A stretch of DNA of 37,211 bases from CAZWUW01 sp964636895. Lineage in GTDB: Bacteria > Bacillota > Thermincolia > Thermincolales > CAZWUW01. Of this stretch, positions 1 through 7,070 are shown piece after piece. A program made the translations under genes and the position numbers. The notes below the pieces were generated by a model. It was not told where the DNA came from, did no database searches, and saw only the letters and a list, made by a program, of their open reading frames with translations. The stretch lies in assembly GCA_964636895.1 (NCBI GenBank), contig CAZWUW010000018.1, forward strand, positions 1 through 37,211, read 5' to 3'. The number at the start of each line of letters is the position of its first letter. The first letter of the stretch is position 1.

Positions 1-802
1 CAGGATAAAGCACCTGGGAAATCGCTTCTGTGGCATATTTGTATTCAACAGCCTGCAGGTAATCGCCGCGGTTAAAAGAGCAGAAATCAAAATCCTTGAT
101 GGCCGCTTCTGCGCTCCACAAGCGCAGCGTATTGACGGTATTGTTTTTATATCCGAAAACCGGGGAATCATAAGGTACTGCCAGCACCGGCTCATAATTC
201 TCATGTGTGAAAACCGTTTTACCGTCTATGGTTTCTTCCTTGATGGTGCCGCCGAACCTGACTTGCACGGCTTTGTCGGCTTTGCGGATTTCCCAGACGT
301 TGCCGTCCCGGAGCCAGTTATCCGGCAGTTCAACCTGGTAACCGTCCACAATTCTTTGTTCAAAAAGCCCGTACTTGTACCTGATGCCGCAGCCGTGGCC
401 GGGTAAATTCAGGGAAGCCAGTGAATCGAGGAAGCAGGCAGCCAGCCGGCCTAAGCCCCCATTGCCCAACCCGGCGTCAGCTTCTTGTTCTTCCAACTCA
501 TTCAGGTCGATATTCAATTCTGTTAATGCTTCCTGAATAACATCTCTGATCCCCAAATTCAGCAGGTTTGTCCCCATTAACCGGCCCAGTAAAAACTCTA
601 ATGAGAGATAGTAAACCTGTTTAACATCTTTCTCCAGGTACTGGGTATTTGTCTGCACCCATTTTTTGCTGATGTAATCCCGCATCATTCCGCCAATAGC
701 CTTATATTTGTCCATGGCAGTTGCTTCTTCCTGGCTTTTGCCGTGCAATGTCTGCAGTTTTTCCAGAAAGGCAGCTTTAAATTTTTCCTTATCTGTAAAC
801 AT
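1..802 (-). CDS. glgP: Glycogen/starch phosphorylase, N-terminal part (runs off the window)
   Basis: Translating the minus strand from the ATG at 800-802 gives an open frame of about 267 codons to the window edge. It carries glycogen phosphorylase family signatures: YYLSLEFLLGR near residue 65, EADAGLGNGGLGRLAACFLD near residue 107, and GCGIRYKYGLFEQ. The family releases glucose-1-phosphate from alpha-1,4-glucan using phosphate and pyridoxal phosphate in the cytoplasm. The PLP lysine lies in the C-terminal half, which is outside the window. An AGGAGG ribosome-binding site at 813-818, 10 nt upstream, supports this start. The gene probably serves mobilisation of stored glycogen. The identification is firm; only the 3' part is unseen. 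Confidence 0.95.
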   Translation of the reverse strand, partial: MFTDKEKFKAAFLEKLQTLHGKSQEEATAMDKYKAIGGMMRDYISKKWVQTNTQYLEKDVKQVYYLSLEFLLGRLMGTNLLNLGIRDVIQEALTELNIDLNELEEQEADAGLGNGGLGRLAACFLDSLASLNLPGHGCGIRYKYGLFEQRIVDGYQVELPDNWLRDGNVWEIRKADKAVQVRFGGTIKEETIDGKTVFTHENYEPVLAVPYDSPVFGYKNNTVNTLRLWSAEAAIKDFDFCSFNRGDYLQAVEYKYATEAISQVLYP

Positions 803-866
803 TAACAATTTGCCTCCTCAATTGGCGAAGTTTGCCGAAATATGTAGTGAATTGTTGATTCTACGT

Positions 867-2024
867 TTAACAACAATTTCCTGCTTTCCTGTATTGTAAC
901 AATTGCTCGTAAACGCGAAAAGTCCTGGTCAGCGGGCAGCCAAATTCTTTGCCAATGAATGTATTCATGGGCACGTTGTTTTCCAGGATCAGTGAGCAAT
1001 CGACTTCCTGGTAACCATACCGGGCGACATATGCCAATAGCTGCAGAATCAGCATGGTTTCAATTCCCCGGCTGCGGTATGCGCGTTTTACTCCCAGTAC
1101 TGACAGGCGCAGGCGGTCAATTTTTCCGGGCCTGTTGACGGTAGCCTGGTAAATATCGGGAATAGCTATCAGGATGCCGGCCGGTTGGCCGTTCACCGCA
1201 GCCAAATAAACACTCTCCAGGCAGTGGAGATTTAGAAATCCTCGCCGCATACCGGAAAATTCCCGCTCCGACATGGGCACAAAGCCCCAGTTGCCCGCAA
1301 ATGCATCATCATACACCTCCCGTAGGGCGGCCATATCCTGGCTGATATTTTTTTGTCGGAGTGAACGTACCATCAAGCCGGGGTTGCGTTTTTCAATGAC
1401 TGGGCGCAGTCTGGTCAGCCGTTCCGGTACGCCCTGATCCCGGTGATAGGTGTAAGCAAAAAAATCCATTGCTTTGTGGAAACCGCAGGCTGCCAACAGC
1501 GACGGATAATATGCTTTGGTATACGGCGTGCCCACGGTAGGGGGGAGGTGGTTACCTGTGACCAATGTCCCGCAAGCGTAATTGGTGGAAAAGTCTACCG
1601 GTCCTATAATTCGCTCCATGCCCTGAGTTATAGCATAATTTCTAACTGCTGCCAGCAGTTCTGCCGCTATTGCCGGGCTATCAAGACATTCAAAAAAACC
1701 GAAAAAGGCGGTTTTTTCTTTTTGAAAGGCGTTATACCGCTTGTTCACTACAACTGCCACCCGCCCCTGTACAGTGTCTGAGTTAGCAGCAGTGGTTTGG
1801 CGGTTACCAACAGCACTGGCCTCGCCGTCGCTGTTGGCAGAGTCGGCGTAAGCCAGATACAGTTCGCCGGTCACATCATCCATAGCGGGGTTTGTCCGGG
1901 GCATAAAATTTCTCTCCTGCACTCCCTGGAGCGGGGGCACCCAGTTGGCGTCGCCGGCATATAGGGTGAATGGGAGGCGGGCAAAGCGCCGCAATTCATT
2001 CTTGGTGGTTACCACTTTTATCAT
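867..2024 (-). CDS. YghO-like GNAT-type acetyltransferase family protein
   Basis: This 385-residue protein begins with the pattern typical of the YghO-like group (FARLPFTLYAGDANWVPPL). It continues with VNKRYNAF and FFGFFECLD, and ends in a GNAT-like fold region (residues about 270-370: AAVNGQPAGILIAIPD, then LGVKRAYRSRGIETMLILQLL, which resembles the acetyl-CoA-binding motif). The substrate is unknown for the family. The ATG at 2022-2024 follows a good AGGAGG. Residues about 61-86 form a Ser/Asn/Ala/Thr-rich stretch that looks like an insertion between two conserved strands. It lies between glgP and the YjcZ-like gene on the same strand, 65 bp upstream of glgP. The family assignment is good; the function is open. 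Confidence 0.75.
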   Translation of the reverse strand: MIKVVTTKNELRRFARLPFTLYAGDANWVPPLQGVQERNFMPRTNPAMDDVTGELYLAYADSANSDGEASAVGNRQTTAANSDTVQGRVAVVVNKRYNAFQKEKTAFFGFFECLDSPAIAAELLAAVRNYAITQGMERIIGPVDFSTNYACGTLVTGNHLPPTVGTPYTKAYYPSLLAACGFHKAMDFFAYTYHRDQGVPERLTRLRPVIEKRNPGLMVRSLRQKNISQDMAALREVYDDAFAGNWGFVPMSEREFSGMRRGFLNLHCLESVYLAAVNGQPAGILIAIPDIYQATVNRPGKIDRLRLSVLGVKRAYRSRGIETMLILQLLAYVARYGYQEVDCSLILENNVPMNTFIGKEFGCPLTRTFRVYEQLLQYRKAGNCC

Positions 2025-2048
2025 AACAATCCTCCTGCCGCCAATTTA

Positions 2049-2076
2049 AAAGGGCTGTACCAGTGTACAGCCCTTT
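2049..2076 (-). terminator. 12-bp perfect hairpin downstream of the YjcZ-like gene
   Basis: The arms 2049-2060 and 2065-2076 are perfectly complementary with a 4-nt loop (CAGT). The hairpin lies just after the stop codon of the 30-codon gene and just before the ribosome-binding site of the acetyltransferase. On the minus strand it is followed only by TTTAAATT, so termination is probably partial. It may act as an attenuator or processing site between the two genes. Confidence 0.55.
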
Positions 2077-2087
2077 GGCGGGAATTC

Positions 2088-2180
2088 TTAGTCATCGCTT
2101 AAAATCAACAGAATCAGAATGAGGAATACGGCAAAAACCATGCTATTGTTGCCGTTTAAATCAAAACCTCCGTTGCCCAT
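2088..2180 (-). CDS. YjcZ-like hydrophobic mini-protein (30 aa)
   Basis: The ATG at 2178-2180 follows a strong GGAGGG ribosome-binding site and opens a 30-codon frame. The product starts MGNGGFDLNGNN, continues with a hydrophobic FAVFLILILLIL segment and ends SDD. A Gly/Asn-rich head followed by a single membrane helix is the hallmark of the YjcZ family of tiny proteins, which in bacilli are made during sporulation. A strong hairpin follows the stop codon. A sequence resembling a sigma-K promoter lies upstream at 2231-2257. The sporulation role is inferred from family resemblance only. The coding status is well supported by the ribosome-binding site, composition and terminator. Confidence 0.8.
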   Translation of the reverse strand: MGNGGFDLNGNNSMVFAVFLILILLILSDD

Positions 2181-2230
2181 ATAATACACCCTCCTTTTTC
2201 GTTAGGAACCAATGTGTGTTCCTTCTGCTT

Positions 2231-2257
2231 CATAATATGCCGGAGGGATAAAAGTGT
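2231..2257 (-). promoter_or_regulatory. Possible sigma-K-type promoter of the YjcZ-like gene
   Basis: On the minus strand CATATTATG (2231-2239) lies 16 bp downstream of AC (2256-2257). The mother-cell sigma-K consensus known from Bacillus is AC-N16-17-CATANNNTA, so only the last base deviates. The motif is short and could occur by chance. Confidence 0.3.
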
Positions 2258-2300
2258 GCAGGAATACCGGGAGGTAAAATGAATGCGCAATAACGCCTCA

Positions 2301-2342
2301 AAAAAACCGGGCGCATATTAATCATGCTCCCGGTTTTAAAAA
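2301..2342 (-). terminator. Rho-independent terminator of the Spo0A_C-like gene
   Basis: The arms 2303-2311 (AAAACCGGG) and 2329-2337 (CCCGGTTTT) pair, and an inner GCAT/ATGC pair extends the stem. On the minus strand the stem is followed by a T run. It lies directly after the stop codon at 2345. Confidence 0.8.
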
Positions 2343-2344
2343 AA

Positions 2345-2830
2345 TCATCCTTCATTGGAATCTTTATGCACCATGGTTGCTAGGGTTACAATCAGTACCC
2401 GCGGCGTAGGCGGTTTAGGCCAGTGTTGCTGTAATCCGCCTTTGTGCCATGCACTTTTGATCGCCCCATGAATCGATTTTTCGACTGCGCCGATATCGGT
2501 ATTGAGTTTTTTTGCCACGCGCCGATACAAATCTTTGTGAAAAAACGGGTCTGCAGGCAGGCGGCCCAGTTCTTCCAGGGCTGTCAGCAAAAAATAATAT
2601 CCTTTTAGATGAGGTAAGATGCCGTGCTTTTTCAAGACTTCAGAAGTTTTATTAAGTTTAAAATGCTTTGTGGTTTTTTGTACCACACGTTTCGCCGGGT
2701 CCTCATAAAAGGCACATTTATCAGTCACCGGCAGCCACCAGGTACAGTCCGGACATGCTTTTATTGCAGTTTGGGAAACGTTTTTTGCCATGACGGCAAG
2801 AAAATCAAAACATTTTTCCACAGTTATCAT
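2345..2830 (-). CDS. Orphan Spo0A C-terminal-domain-like DNA-binding protein
   Basis: This 161-residue protein has, from about residue 62 to 133, the pattern of the Spo0A effector domain: ILPHLKGYYFLLTAL, then a YRRVAKKLNTDIGAVEKSIHGAIKSAWHKGG stretch matching the helix-turn-helix of Spo0A (TTPSRVERAIRHAIEVAW). There is no receiver domain. Instead the first 45 residues carry CPDC and a further Cys (residues 26, 29 and 39), perhaps a metal site. A longer frame exists (ATG at 2894-2896), but its first 22 codons lie inside the riboswitch aptamer, so the ATG at 2828-2830 is chosen. The GAAGGGA just upstream serves as ribosome-binding site and is also the 3' strand of riboswitch helix P1. It is therefore predicted to be a transcription factor whose synthesis, not phosphorylation, is controlled. 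Confidence 0.8.
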   Translation of the reverse strand: MITVEKCFDFLAVMAKNVSQTAIKACPDCTWWLPVTDKCAFYEDPAKRVVQKTTKHFKLNKTSEVLKKHGILPHLKGYYFLLTALEELGRLPADPFFHKDLYRRVAKKLNTDIGAVEKSIHGAIKSAWHKGGLQQHWPKPPTPRVLIVTLATMVHKDSNEG

Positions 2831-2834
2831 AGTC

Positions 2835-2925
2835 CCTTCGGTAGCCCGGCTGCCATAGCGGTTATACGCCTTAGACCCGTGGCTTTGCGTCTTCACCTTT
2901 CGGTGAATTTGCCTTTATTCGAAAG
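2835..2925 (-). promoter_or_regulatory. Cyclic di-GMP-I (GEMM-I) riboswitch
   Basis: The minus strand shows, in order, the conserved elements of GEMM-I: AAAGGCAAA, a hairpin closed by a GAAA tetraloop (CACC-GAAA-GGTG), GACGCAAAGCCACGGG, the tetraloop receptor halves CCTAAG-like (TCTAAGG) and TATGG, then GCAGCCGGGCTACCGA. Helix P1 forms between 2920-2925 (CUUUCG) and 2835-2840 (CGAAGG). The base corresponding by eye to Vc2 G20 is G, which favours c-di-GMP over cyclic AMP-GMP. The P1 3' strand overlaps the only ribosome-binding sequence of the next gene, so ligand binding should reduce translation. That direction is inferred. Confidence 0.93.
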
Positions 2926-2940
2926 TATATTACATTTAGT

Positions 2941-2946
2941 ATTATA
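2941..2946 (-). promoter_or_regulatory. -10 element for the riboswitch transcript
   Basis: TATAAT on the minus strand at 2941-2946 predicts a transcription start near 2934, about 9 nt before the aptamer's P1 helix. No convincing -35 hexamer is seen at the usual distance. Confidence 0.5.
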
Positions 2947-2967
2947 CAACACAAAACAATAAAATCC

Positions 2968-2987
2968 TTTTTTTGCATGCAAAAAAA
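2968..2987. repeat. 20-bp perfect palindrome T7-GCATGC-A7
   Basis: A perfectly self-complementary sequence sits midway between the divergent riboswitch gene and cytochrome gene. It has no loop, so it is a poor RNA hairpin. It could be a protein-binding site or simply an A/T-rich spacer. Confidence 0.5.
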
Positions 2988-3030
2988 AGAACAGTTTTTA
3001 CCTTTTCTTTATAATATGACAAAATTTTAC

Positions 3031-3059
3031 TTAACAATATATGATTTATACCTTATAAT
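3031..3059 (+). promoter_or_regulatory. Sigma-A-type promoter of the seven-haem cytochrome gene
   Basis: TTAACA (3031-3036) and TATAAT (3054-3059) are separated by 17 bp. A second TATAAT lies at 3063-3068. The predicted 5' untranslated region is about 70 nt. Confidence 0.6.
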
Positions 3060-3138
3060 GATTATAATAAGCAAAAAGAAATATTTACCAATCATATAGT
3101 TTGCGCCGATCGATAATTGGAAAAAGTGGGGATGCCTG

Positions 3139-4392
3139 ATGAGTAAATTATTAACAAAAGCCATTGTTTTGTTATTAGGGGTGCTGATGCTTGCTTTGCT
3201 GTCCATCCCTGCGGGCGCATCAGTGACATCAAAGCAAGTAGGGGTAGACGTCAAACCTAATGGACCTGACCCCAATACTTCTGATATTACTGTGCAGTGG
3301 CTTTTTGCTGCCGGAGACGTGCTCAGGCAATCGGTAGACGGTACGAACTGGGCTGTTGTGACTCCGACCAGTAATGGCTTGGCTACTGTCCAAGGGGTGC
3401 CCAATTGGTCTATTTTATACTTTCAGCTCACTGACAGTGGCAGCAACGTCACTAAGTTTACGGCGTATCCACCCAATATAAACGCCCATGATACCTATGC
3501 GTCGAATACCGGCATGTGTGCCGGCTGTCATGTAACTCATGCCGCCTCCGGGCCGAAATTACTTAAAGGTGCAAGCAAAAAAGAATTATGCCGGATATGC
3601 CATGGCTATCTTAACACAGGCAGCAGATATAATACCGATAATGGTGCGGTAATCAGGGCCGGCAATAAAAACCCGGTCACCGGCTTAGTTACCGATATTT
3701 ATTGGGCGAAGTCCTTGGCCGGTCCTTTTGTTAGTAATGATTTGGAAGTATGGGGTGTTGGTAAAACAGTAACTTCCAGTCACAACGTGGAAGTACCCGG
3801 CGGTCCACATCCTCCCGGTGGCTACGGTCGTTCTACCCCAGATGGCAACTGTGCCCGTTGTCATAGTTTTAACTGTACAAGTTGCCATGTCGTACATGGC
3901 GGCAGGGGTACATACAGACAGTTAGATCCGATTTATGCCACCGTCACTGCTTATGCATATAACCCTACCGGCAACCAGAGTGAAAAACCCCGCTATGTCA
4001 GCGGCATGTCCCAATTCTGCGGATATTGCCATGACATACTGTTAAAGCCTGAAAACAGCGGGCATATTAAAACTGGTACTTTAAAACCATTACACGGGTT
4101 TATCGGCACTTTTCCTGAAAACAAATACCGGCATGCCGTGGGGGTGGACCTGACCTATACCTTGCCGGGAATGCCTACCGTAACAGTATCGCCTACAGTG
4201 TTGCCTACCGAAGGCGACCCCAAACAAGTGTCTTGTATCACCTGTCATTTTGCCCATGGTACAGTCACCGGTGTCTCTTTTAACACCAATTTTCCAACTG
4301 ATTTTTATGGCGCCCCTATGGGTACCAGTGGCTCCATGTTGTTACGGGACGGCACCGGCAGGCTCTGCCAGGACTGCCATCCTAAAGAATAA
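3139..4392 (+). CDS. Secreted seven-haem c-type cytochrome
   Basis: This 417-residue protein has a signal peptide (charged MSKLLTK, hydrophobic core to about residue 22, cleavage near PAGA-S). It carries seven CXXCH haem-attachment motifs: CAGCH near 127, CRICH near 151, CARCH, CTSCH, CGYCH, CITCH and CQDCH near the C-terminus. Paired motifs and the spacing CAGCHVTHAASGPKLL...LCRICH match the 'doubled CXXCH' cytochrome class. The haem-free first 120 residues are beta-rich. It should carry electrons outside the membrane, in the cell wall or at the surface. GGGGAT 7 nt before the ATG is the ribosome-binding site. It converges with an NHL-repeat protein, leaving only 3 bp between the stop codons. 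The redox partner cannot be told from sequence. Confidence 0.92.
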   Translation: MSKLLTKAIVLLLGVLMLALLSIPAGASVTSKQVGVDVKPNGPDPNTSDITVQWLFAAGDVLRQSVDGTNWAVVTPTSNGLATVQGVPNWSILYFQLTDSGSNVTKFTAYPPNINAHDTYASNTGMCAGCHVTHAASGPKLLKGASKKELCRICHGYLNTGSRYNTDNGAVIRAGNKNPVTGLVTDIYWAKSLAGPFVSNDLEVWGVGKTVTSSHNVEVPGGPHPPGGYGRSTPDGNCARCHSFNCTSCHVVHGGRGTYRQLDPIYATVTAYAYNPTGNQSEKPRYVSGMSQFCGYCHDILLKPENSGHIKTGTLKPLHGFIGTFPENKYRHAVGVDLTYTLPGMPTVTVSPTVLPTEGDPKQVSCITCHFAHGTVTGVSFNTNFPTDFYGAPMGTSGSMLLRDGTGRLCQDCHPKE

Positions 4393-4395
4393 AGG

Positions 4396-5397
4396 TTAAT
4401 AACGGTAAACTAGAATTCTGTGATTTCCTGTATCGGCAACAATAACCCTGTTACCGTGTGAAGTTATGCCGGTTGGCATTTTGAGCGGGTAATCAGCACC
4501 GGAACCCTCAATATTAAATAGGGGTTCCGGTTTATTTTTGTCGGCTCTGATAACAAATATTTTGCTTTGGGCGGCATCGGCAATGTAAAGATAACCTTTA
4601 TTATCGACCGTAACCCCTCTGGTAATAGCTAGGCCGATTTCAAGGTCTTTTGATTTGTCACCATAAACCTTAAAAAACTTGCCCGCAGGGTCAAACACCT
4701 GGACGCGGGCGTTGTTGGAGTCGGAAACATAAATATACCCTTCGTTATCTACCGTTACATCATTGGGATAGTAGAGATATCCTTTTTCGTCGCCAGGTTT
4801 GCCGAAGGCAAGGACAACCTGGCCGCTGTCATTGAATTTTAAAATACGGTGGTTGAATATATCAGATAAAAAGATATTGTTATTTTCGTCTGTGGAAATC
4901 CCCATCGGTCTTATGGCCCCGTATGCATTTTTTATGTTCGCAGTTATCAGGTCGCCAAGGTATTGCCCGGTCAGGTCAAAAATCTGAACTTTCATGGTTA
5001 AGCCATCTGTAACATAAACCTTGTTTTTAGTGATGGTAATGCCTGTCGGTGCCAGGAACTGTCCTCGTTCTTTACCGCGGGTGCCGAACTTATACAGGAA
5101 TTTGCCGTTGGGATCAAATACTTTGATGTCTTTATTGCCGGTGTCGGCAATATATATATTACCATTGGCGGCAGTTGCAACATCATAAGGCTCAGATAAA
5201 ATATCTTCATTGCCACCGATGGCAAATAAAAAATTAGGCGTGTTAACAGGCTGTATAGGCATTATTTCTTTGAGCGCCTCTAGCGGACTAGTTTTTCGTA
5301 AATAGGACCACAGGAAAAAGGAAACGGTAATTATTATTGCGACAAGTAAAATGGAAATCACATTATTGCGGGATATTTTATGTCGAAGGTTTTCCAT
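4396..5397 (-). CDS. Membrane-anchored NHL-repeat beta-propeller protein
   Basis: An N-terminal basic stretch and one membrane helix (about residues 14-32, NVISILLVAIIITVSFFLW) anchor a domain of about 290 residues. That domain is made of NHL repeats, recognisable as GNIYIADTGNKDIKVFDPNGKF, GYIYVSDSNNARVQVFDPAG, GYLYIADAAQSKIFVI and RVIVADTGNHRILVY. Six blades are likely. NHL propellers bind proteins or other ligands; no catalytic motif is visible. A longer start exists at 5410-5412, but GGGGGG at 5405-5410 is the ribosome-binding site for the ATG at 5395-5397, so the shorter form is chosen. TATAAT on the minus strand (5428-5433) is a likely -10. Its position beside a multihaem cytochrome suggests a part in the extracellular redox apparatus. 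Confidence 0.88.
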   Translation of the reverse strand: MENLRHKISRNNVISILLVAIIITVSFFLWSYLRKTSPLEALKEIMPIQPVNTPNFLFAIGGNEDILSEPYDVATAANGNIYIADTGNKDIKVFDPNGKFLYKFGTRGKERGQFLAPTGITITKNKVYVTDGLTMKVQIFDLTGQYLGDLITANIKNAYGAIRPMGISTDENNNIFLSDIFNHRILKFNDSGQVVLAFGKPGDEKGYLYYPNDVTVDNEGYIYVSDSNNARVQVFDPAGKFFKVYGDKSKDLEIGLAITRGVTVDNKGYLYIADAAQSKIFVIRADKNKPEPLFNIEGSGADYPLKMPTGITSHGNRVIVADTGNHRILVYRY

Positions 5398-5493
5398 TTG
5401 GCATCCCCCCATTTCGACAAGACTTGTATTATATCTAGTTCACCTTCTGCGGCCAAAAACCTTCTGCAGTGTTGTTTGTGGAGGTAAAAAATG

Positions 5494-5522
5494 TTAGACT
5501 AGAGTAAATGCGTATATAGTAT
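5494..5522 (+). promoter_or_regulatory. Possible promoter of the FetAB-like operon
   Basis: TTAGAC (5494-5499) and TAGTAT (5517-5522) are spaced by 17 bp, about 20 bp before the first gene. It is moderately similar to the sigma-A consensus. Confidence 0.4.
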
Positions 5523-5542
5523 ACAACGGGGAGGCGGAAGAC

Positions 5543-6199
5543 TTGCCGGCATTTTTTGAGATTGATGGAATATCTTTTGTTACAGGTGCGGATTCCCGGC
5601 AGATAACAGTATCCGCTACCCTGCCGGCCGGCGGGGCCTTGGTGGTTAGCGGACCCTCCGGTTCCGGCAAATCAACTTTGCTTCGCATACTGGCCAGATT
5701 GCATGCCTGTTCGACCGGTGAAGTGCGGCTGAACGGAATCGTTTGGACCGGTTGGCCTGCGATTTCATGGCGGCGGCAGGTGCAATACCTGGCCCAAAAA
5801 CCGGCGCTGTTTGACGGTACTGTACTGGATAACCTGAAAAAGCCTTTTGAGCTGGCAGCGGTGAAAAAGGACCTTTTTTTTGATCCGGTGGCGGCAGAGC
5901 GGGGAATGGAAAGCCTGCTTCTGCCGGCGGGACTATTGCATCAGGAGGCTCGTACACTATCCGGTGGTGAAGCAGCGCGGGTAGCACTGCTGCGTGCTTT
6001 GCTGCTTAAACCTGCGGTAATGCTGCTGGACGAACCCACCGCAGCCCTGGACGAGAAAACACGAATGGCTGCTTTGGCGGCTGTTAACGAGTGGCTGGCC
6101 GGGGAAGCCGGCCGCGGGGTAGTGATAGTTTCCCATGCCGGAGACACGGACTGTTTCGCCCCGCTTTGTACACTTGCCTTAGAGCCGGCGGCAGAGTAA
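5543..6199 (+). CDS. fetA: ABC transporter ATPase, FetA/YbbL type
   Basis: This compact 218-residue ABC ATPase has Walker A GPSGSGKST (37-45), a Q-loop around QYLAQKPALF (81-90), signature LSGGE (139-143), Walker B VMLLDEP (159-165), D-loop AALD and switch histidine in VSHAGD. The translation start is TTG at 5543-5545, 7 nt after GGGGAGGC. The next gene, 16 bp downstream, encodes a UPF0014/FetB membrane protein. The pair corresponds to E. coli FetA-FetB (YbbL-YbbM), reported to export iron and protect against oxidative stress. The assignment rests mostly on the partner; the transported ion here is inferred. Confidence 0.82.
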   Translation: MPAFFEIDGISFVTGADSRQITVSATLPAGGALVVSGPSGSGKSTLLRILARLHACSTGEVRLNGIVWTGWPAISWRRQVQYLAQKPALFDGTVLDNLKKPFELAAVKKDLFFDPVAAERGMESLLLPAGLLHQEARTLSGGEAARVALLRALLLKPAVMLLDEPTAALDEKTRMAALAAVNEWLAGEAGRGVVIVSHAGDTDCFAPLCTLALEPAAE

Positions 6200-6215
6200 A
6201 TGGAGGTGTAAACTG

Positions 6216-7013
6216 ATGCAGCAAGGTGTCATTCCGGTTTCGGATTTTCAACTGGCCTTAAGCATACTCCTGGTGGTGTTGGCGGGGGGTGTTTCCGCCG
6301 CTTTGCGGCTTGGGCTACTGAAAACGTTATTATGGGGTACGGTGAGGACCTTTGTACAATTATCGCTAATTGGTTATGTGCTTACTTATGTTTTTGCCGT
6401 AAATAACGTCTGGCTGGTTTTACTCATGGTTATCTTGATGTGTGTGATTGCGGTCAGGACGGCTACCGGAAGAACCCCGAATGTGCCGGATTACCCGGCG
6501 GCACTGGGTTTTTTGTCATTGGTGGCCAGCACCTTTTTGGTTGGGGTCATGGTGGTGGGGCTGATTATTACGCCTGAGCCGTGGTATGCAGCACGGATTG
6601 TTATACCTATTTTTGGCATGATTCTTGGTAATTCCATGAACGGTATTGCCTTGTCATTGGACCGGTTGTACGGCGAGGTGCGGGCCCGGGCAGGGGAAGT
6701 GGAGGCGCTGCTGGCCTTTGGGGCTACTCCCTGGGAAGCGGTGCGGGACTGTGTAAGAGAAGCTATCCGGGCGGGCATGACCCCCACTATAAATTCGTTG
6801 ATGGTGGTAGGACTGGTGAGCTTGCCGGGCATGATGACCGGGCAGATTCTGGGTGGTGCCGATCCCAGGGACGCGGTGCGTTACCAAATTGTGGTCATGC
6901 TAATGATTGCGGCCGCGGTGGCTATCGGCTGCCTGCTGTTGGTAGGTTTGTCTTATCGCCGCTTGTTTACGGAAGACGGAGCGCTCTTGCCGTTGCACGG
7001 TCGGAGCCGATAA
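6216..7013 (+). CDS. fetB: UPF0014 membrane protein, FetB/YbbM type permease
   Basis: This 265-residue integral membrane protein has about seven hydrophobic segments, beginning LALSILLVVLAGGVSAALRLGLLKTLLWGTVRTFVQLSLIGYVL. It carries the UPF0014 signatures MILGNSMNGIALSLDRL, GATPWEAVRDCVREAIRAGMTPTINSLMVVGLVSLPGMMTGQILGG and a final hydrophobic pair. Length and motif order are normal for FetB. It forms the membrane part of the transporter with the preceding ATPase, and GGAGGT about 8 nt before the ATG supports the start. The gene ends at a strong bidirectional terminator facing hcp. Confidence 0.87.
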   Translation: MQQGVIPVSDFQLALSILLVVLAGGVSAALRLGLLKTLLWGTVRTFVQLSLIGYVLTYVFAVNNVWLVLLMVILMCVIAVRTATGRTPNVPDYPAALGFLSLVASTFLVGVMVVGLIITPEPWYAARIVIPIFGMILGNSMNGIALSLDRLYGEVRARAGEVEALLAFGATPWEAVRDCVREAIRAGMTPTINSLMVVGLVSLPGMMTGQILGGADPRDAVRYQIVVMLMIAAAVAIGCLLLVGLSYRRLFTEDGALLPLHGRSR

Positions 7014-7017
7014 ACAA

Positions 7018-7062
7018 TAAGGGGGCGTACGAAACTTTAATTTCGTACGCCCCTTAATTTTT
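7018..7062. terminator. Bidirectional rho-independent terminator between fetB and hcp
   Basis: The arms 7018-7034 and 7041-7056 (TAAGGGG(G)CGTACGAAA and its complement, one bulged G) form a long stem with a 6-nt loop. On the plus strand AATTTTTTTT follows; on the minus strand a TTATTGTTT stretch follows. The two converging genes end on either side. Confidence 0.9.
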
Positions 7063-7070
7063 TTGCGGAA

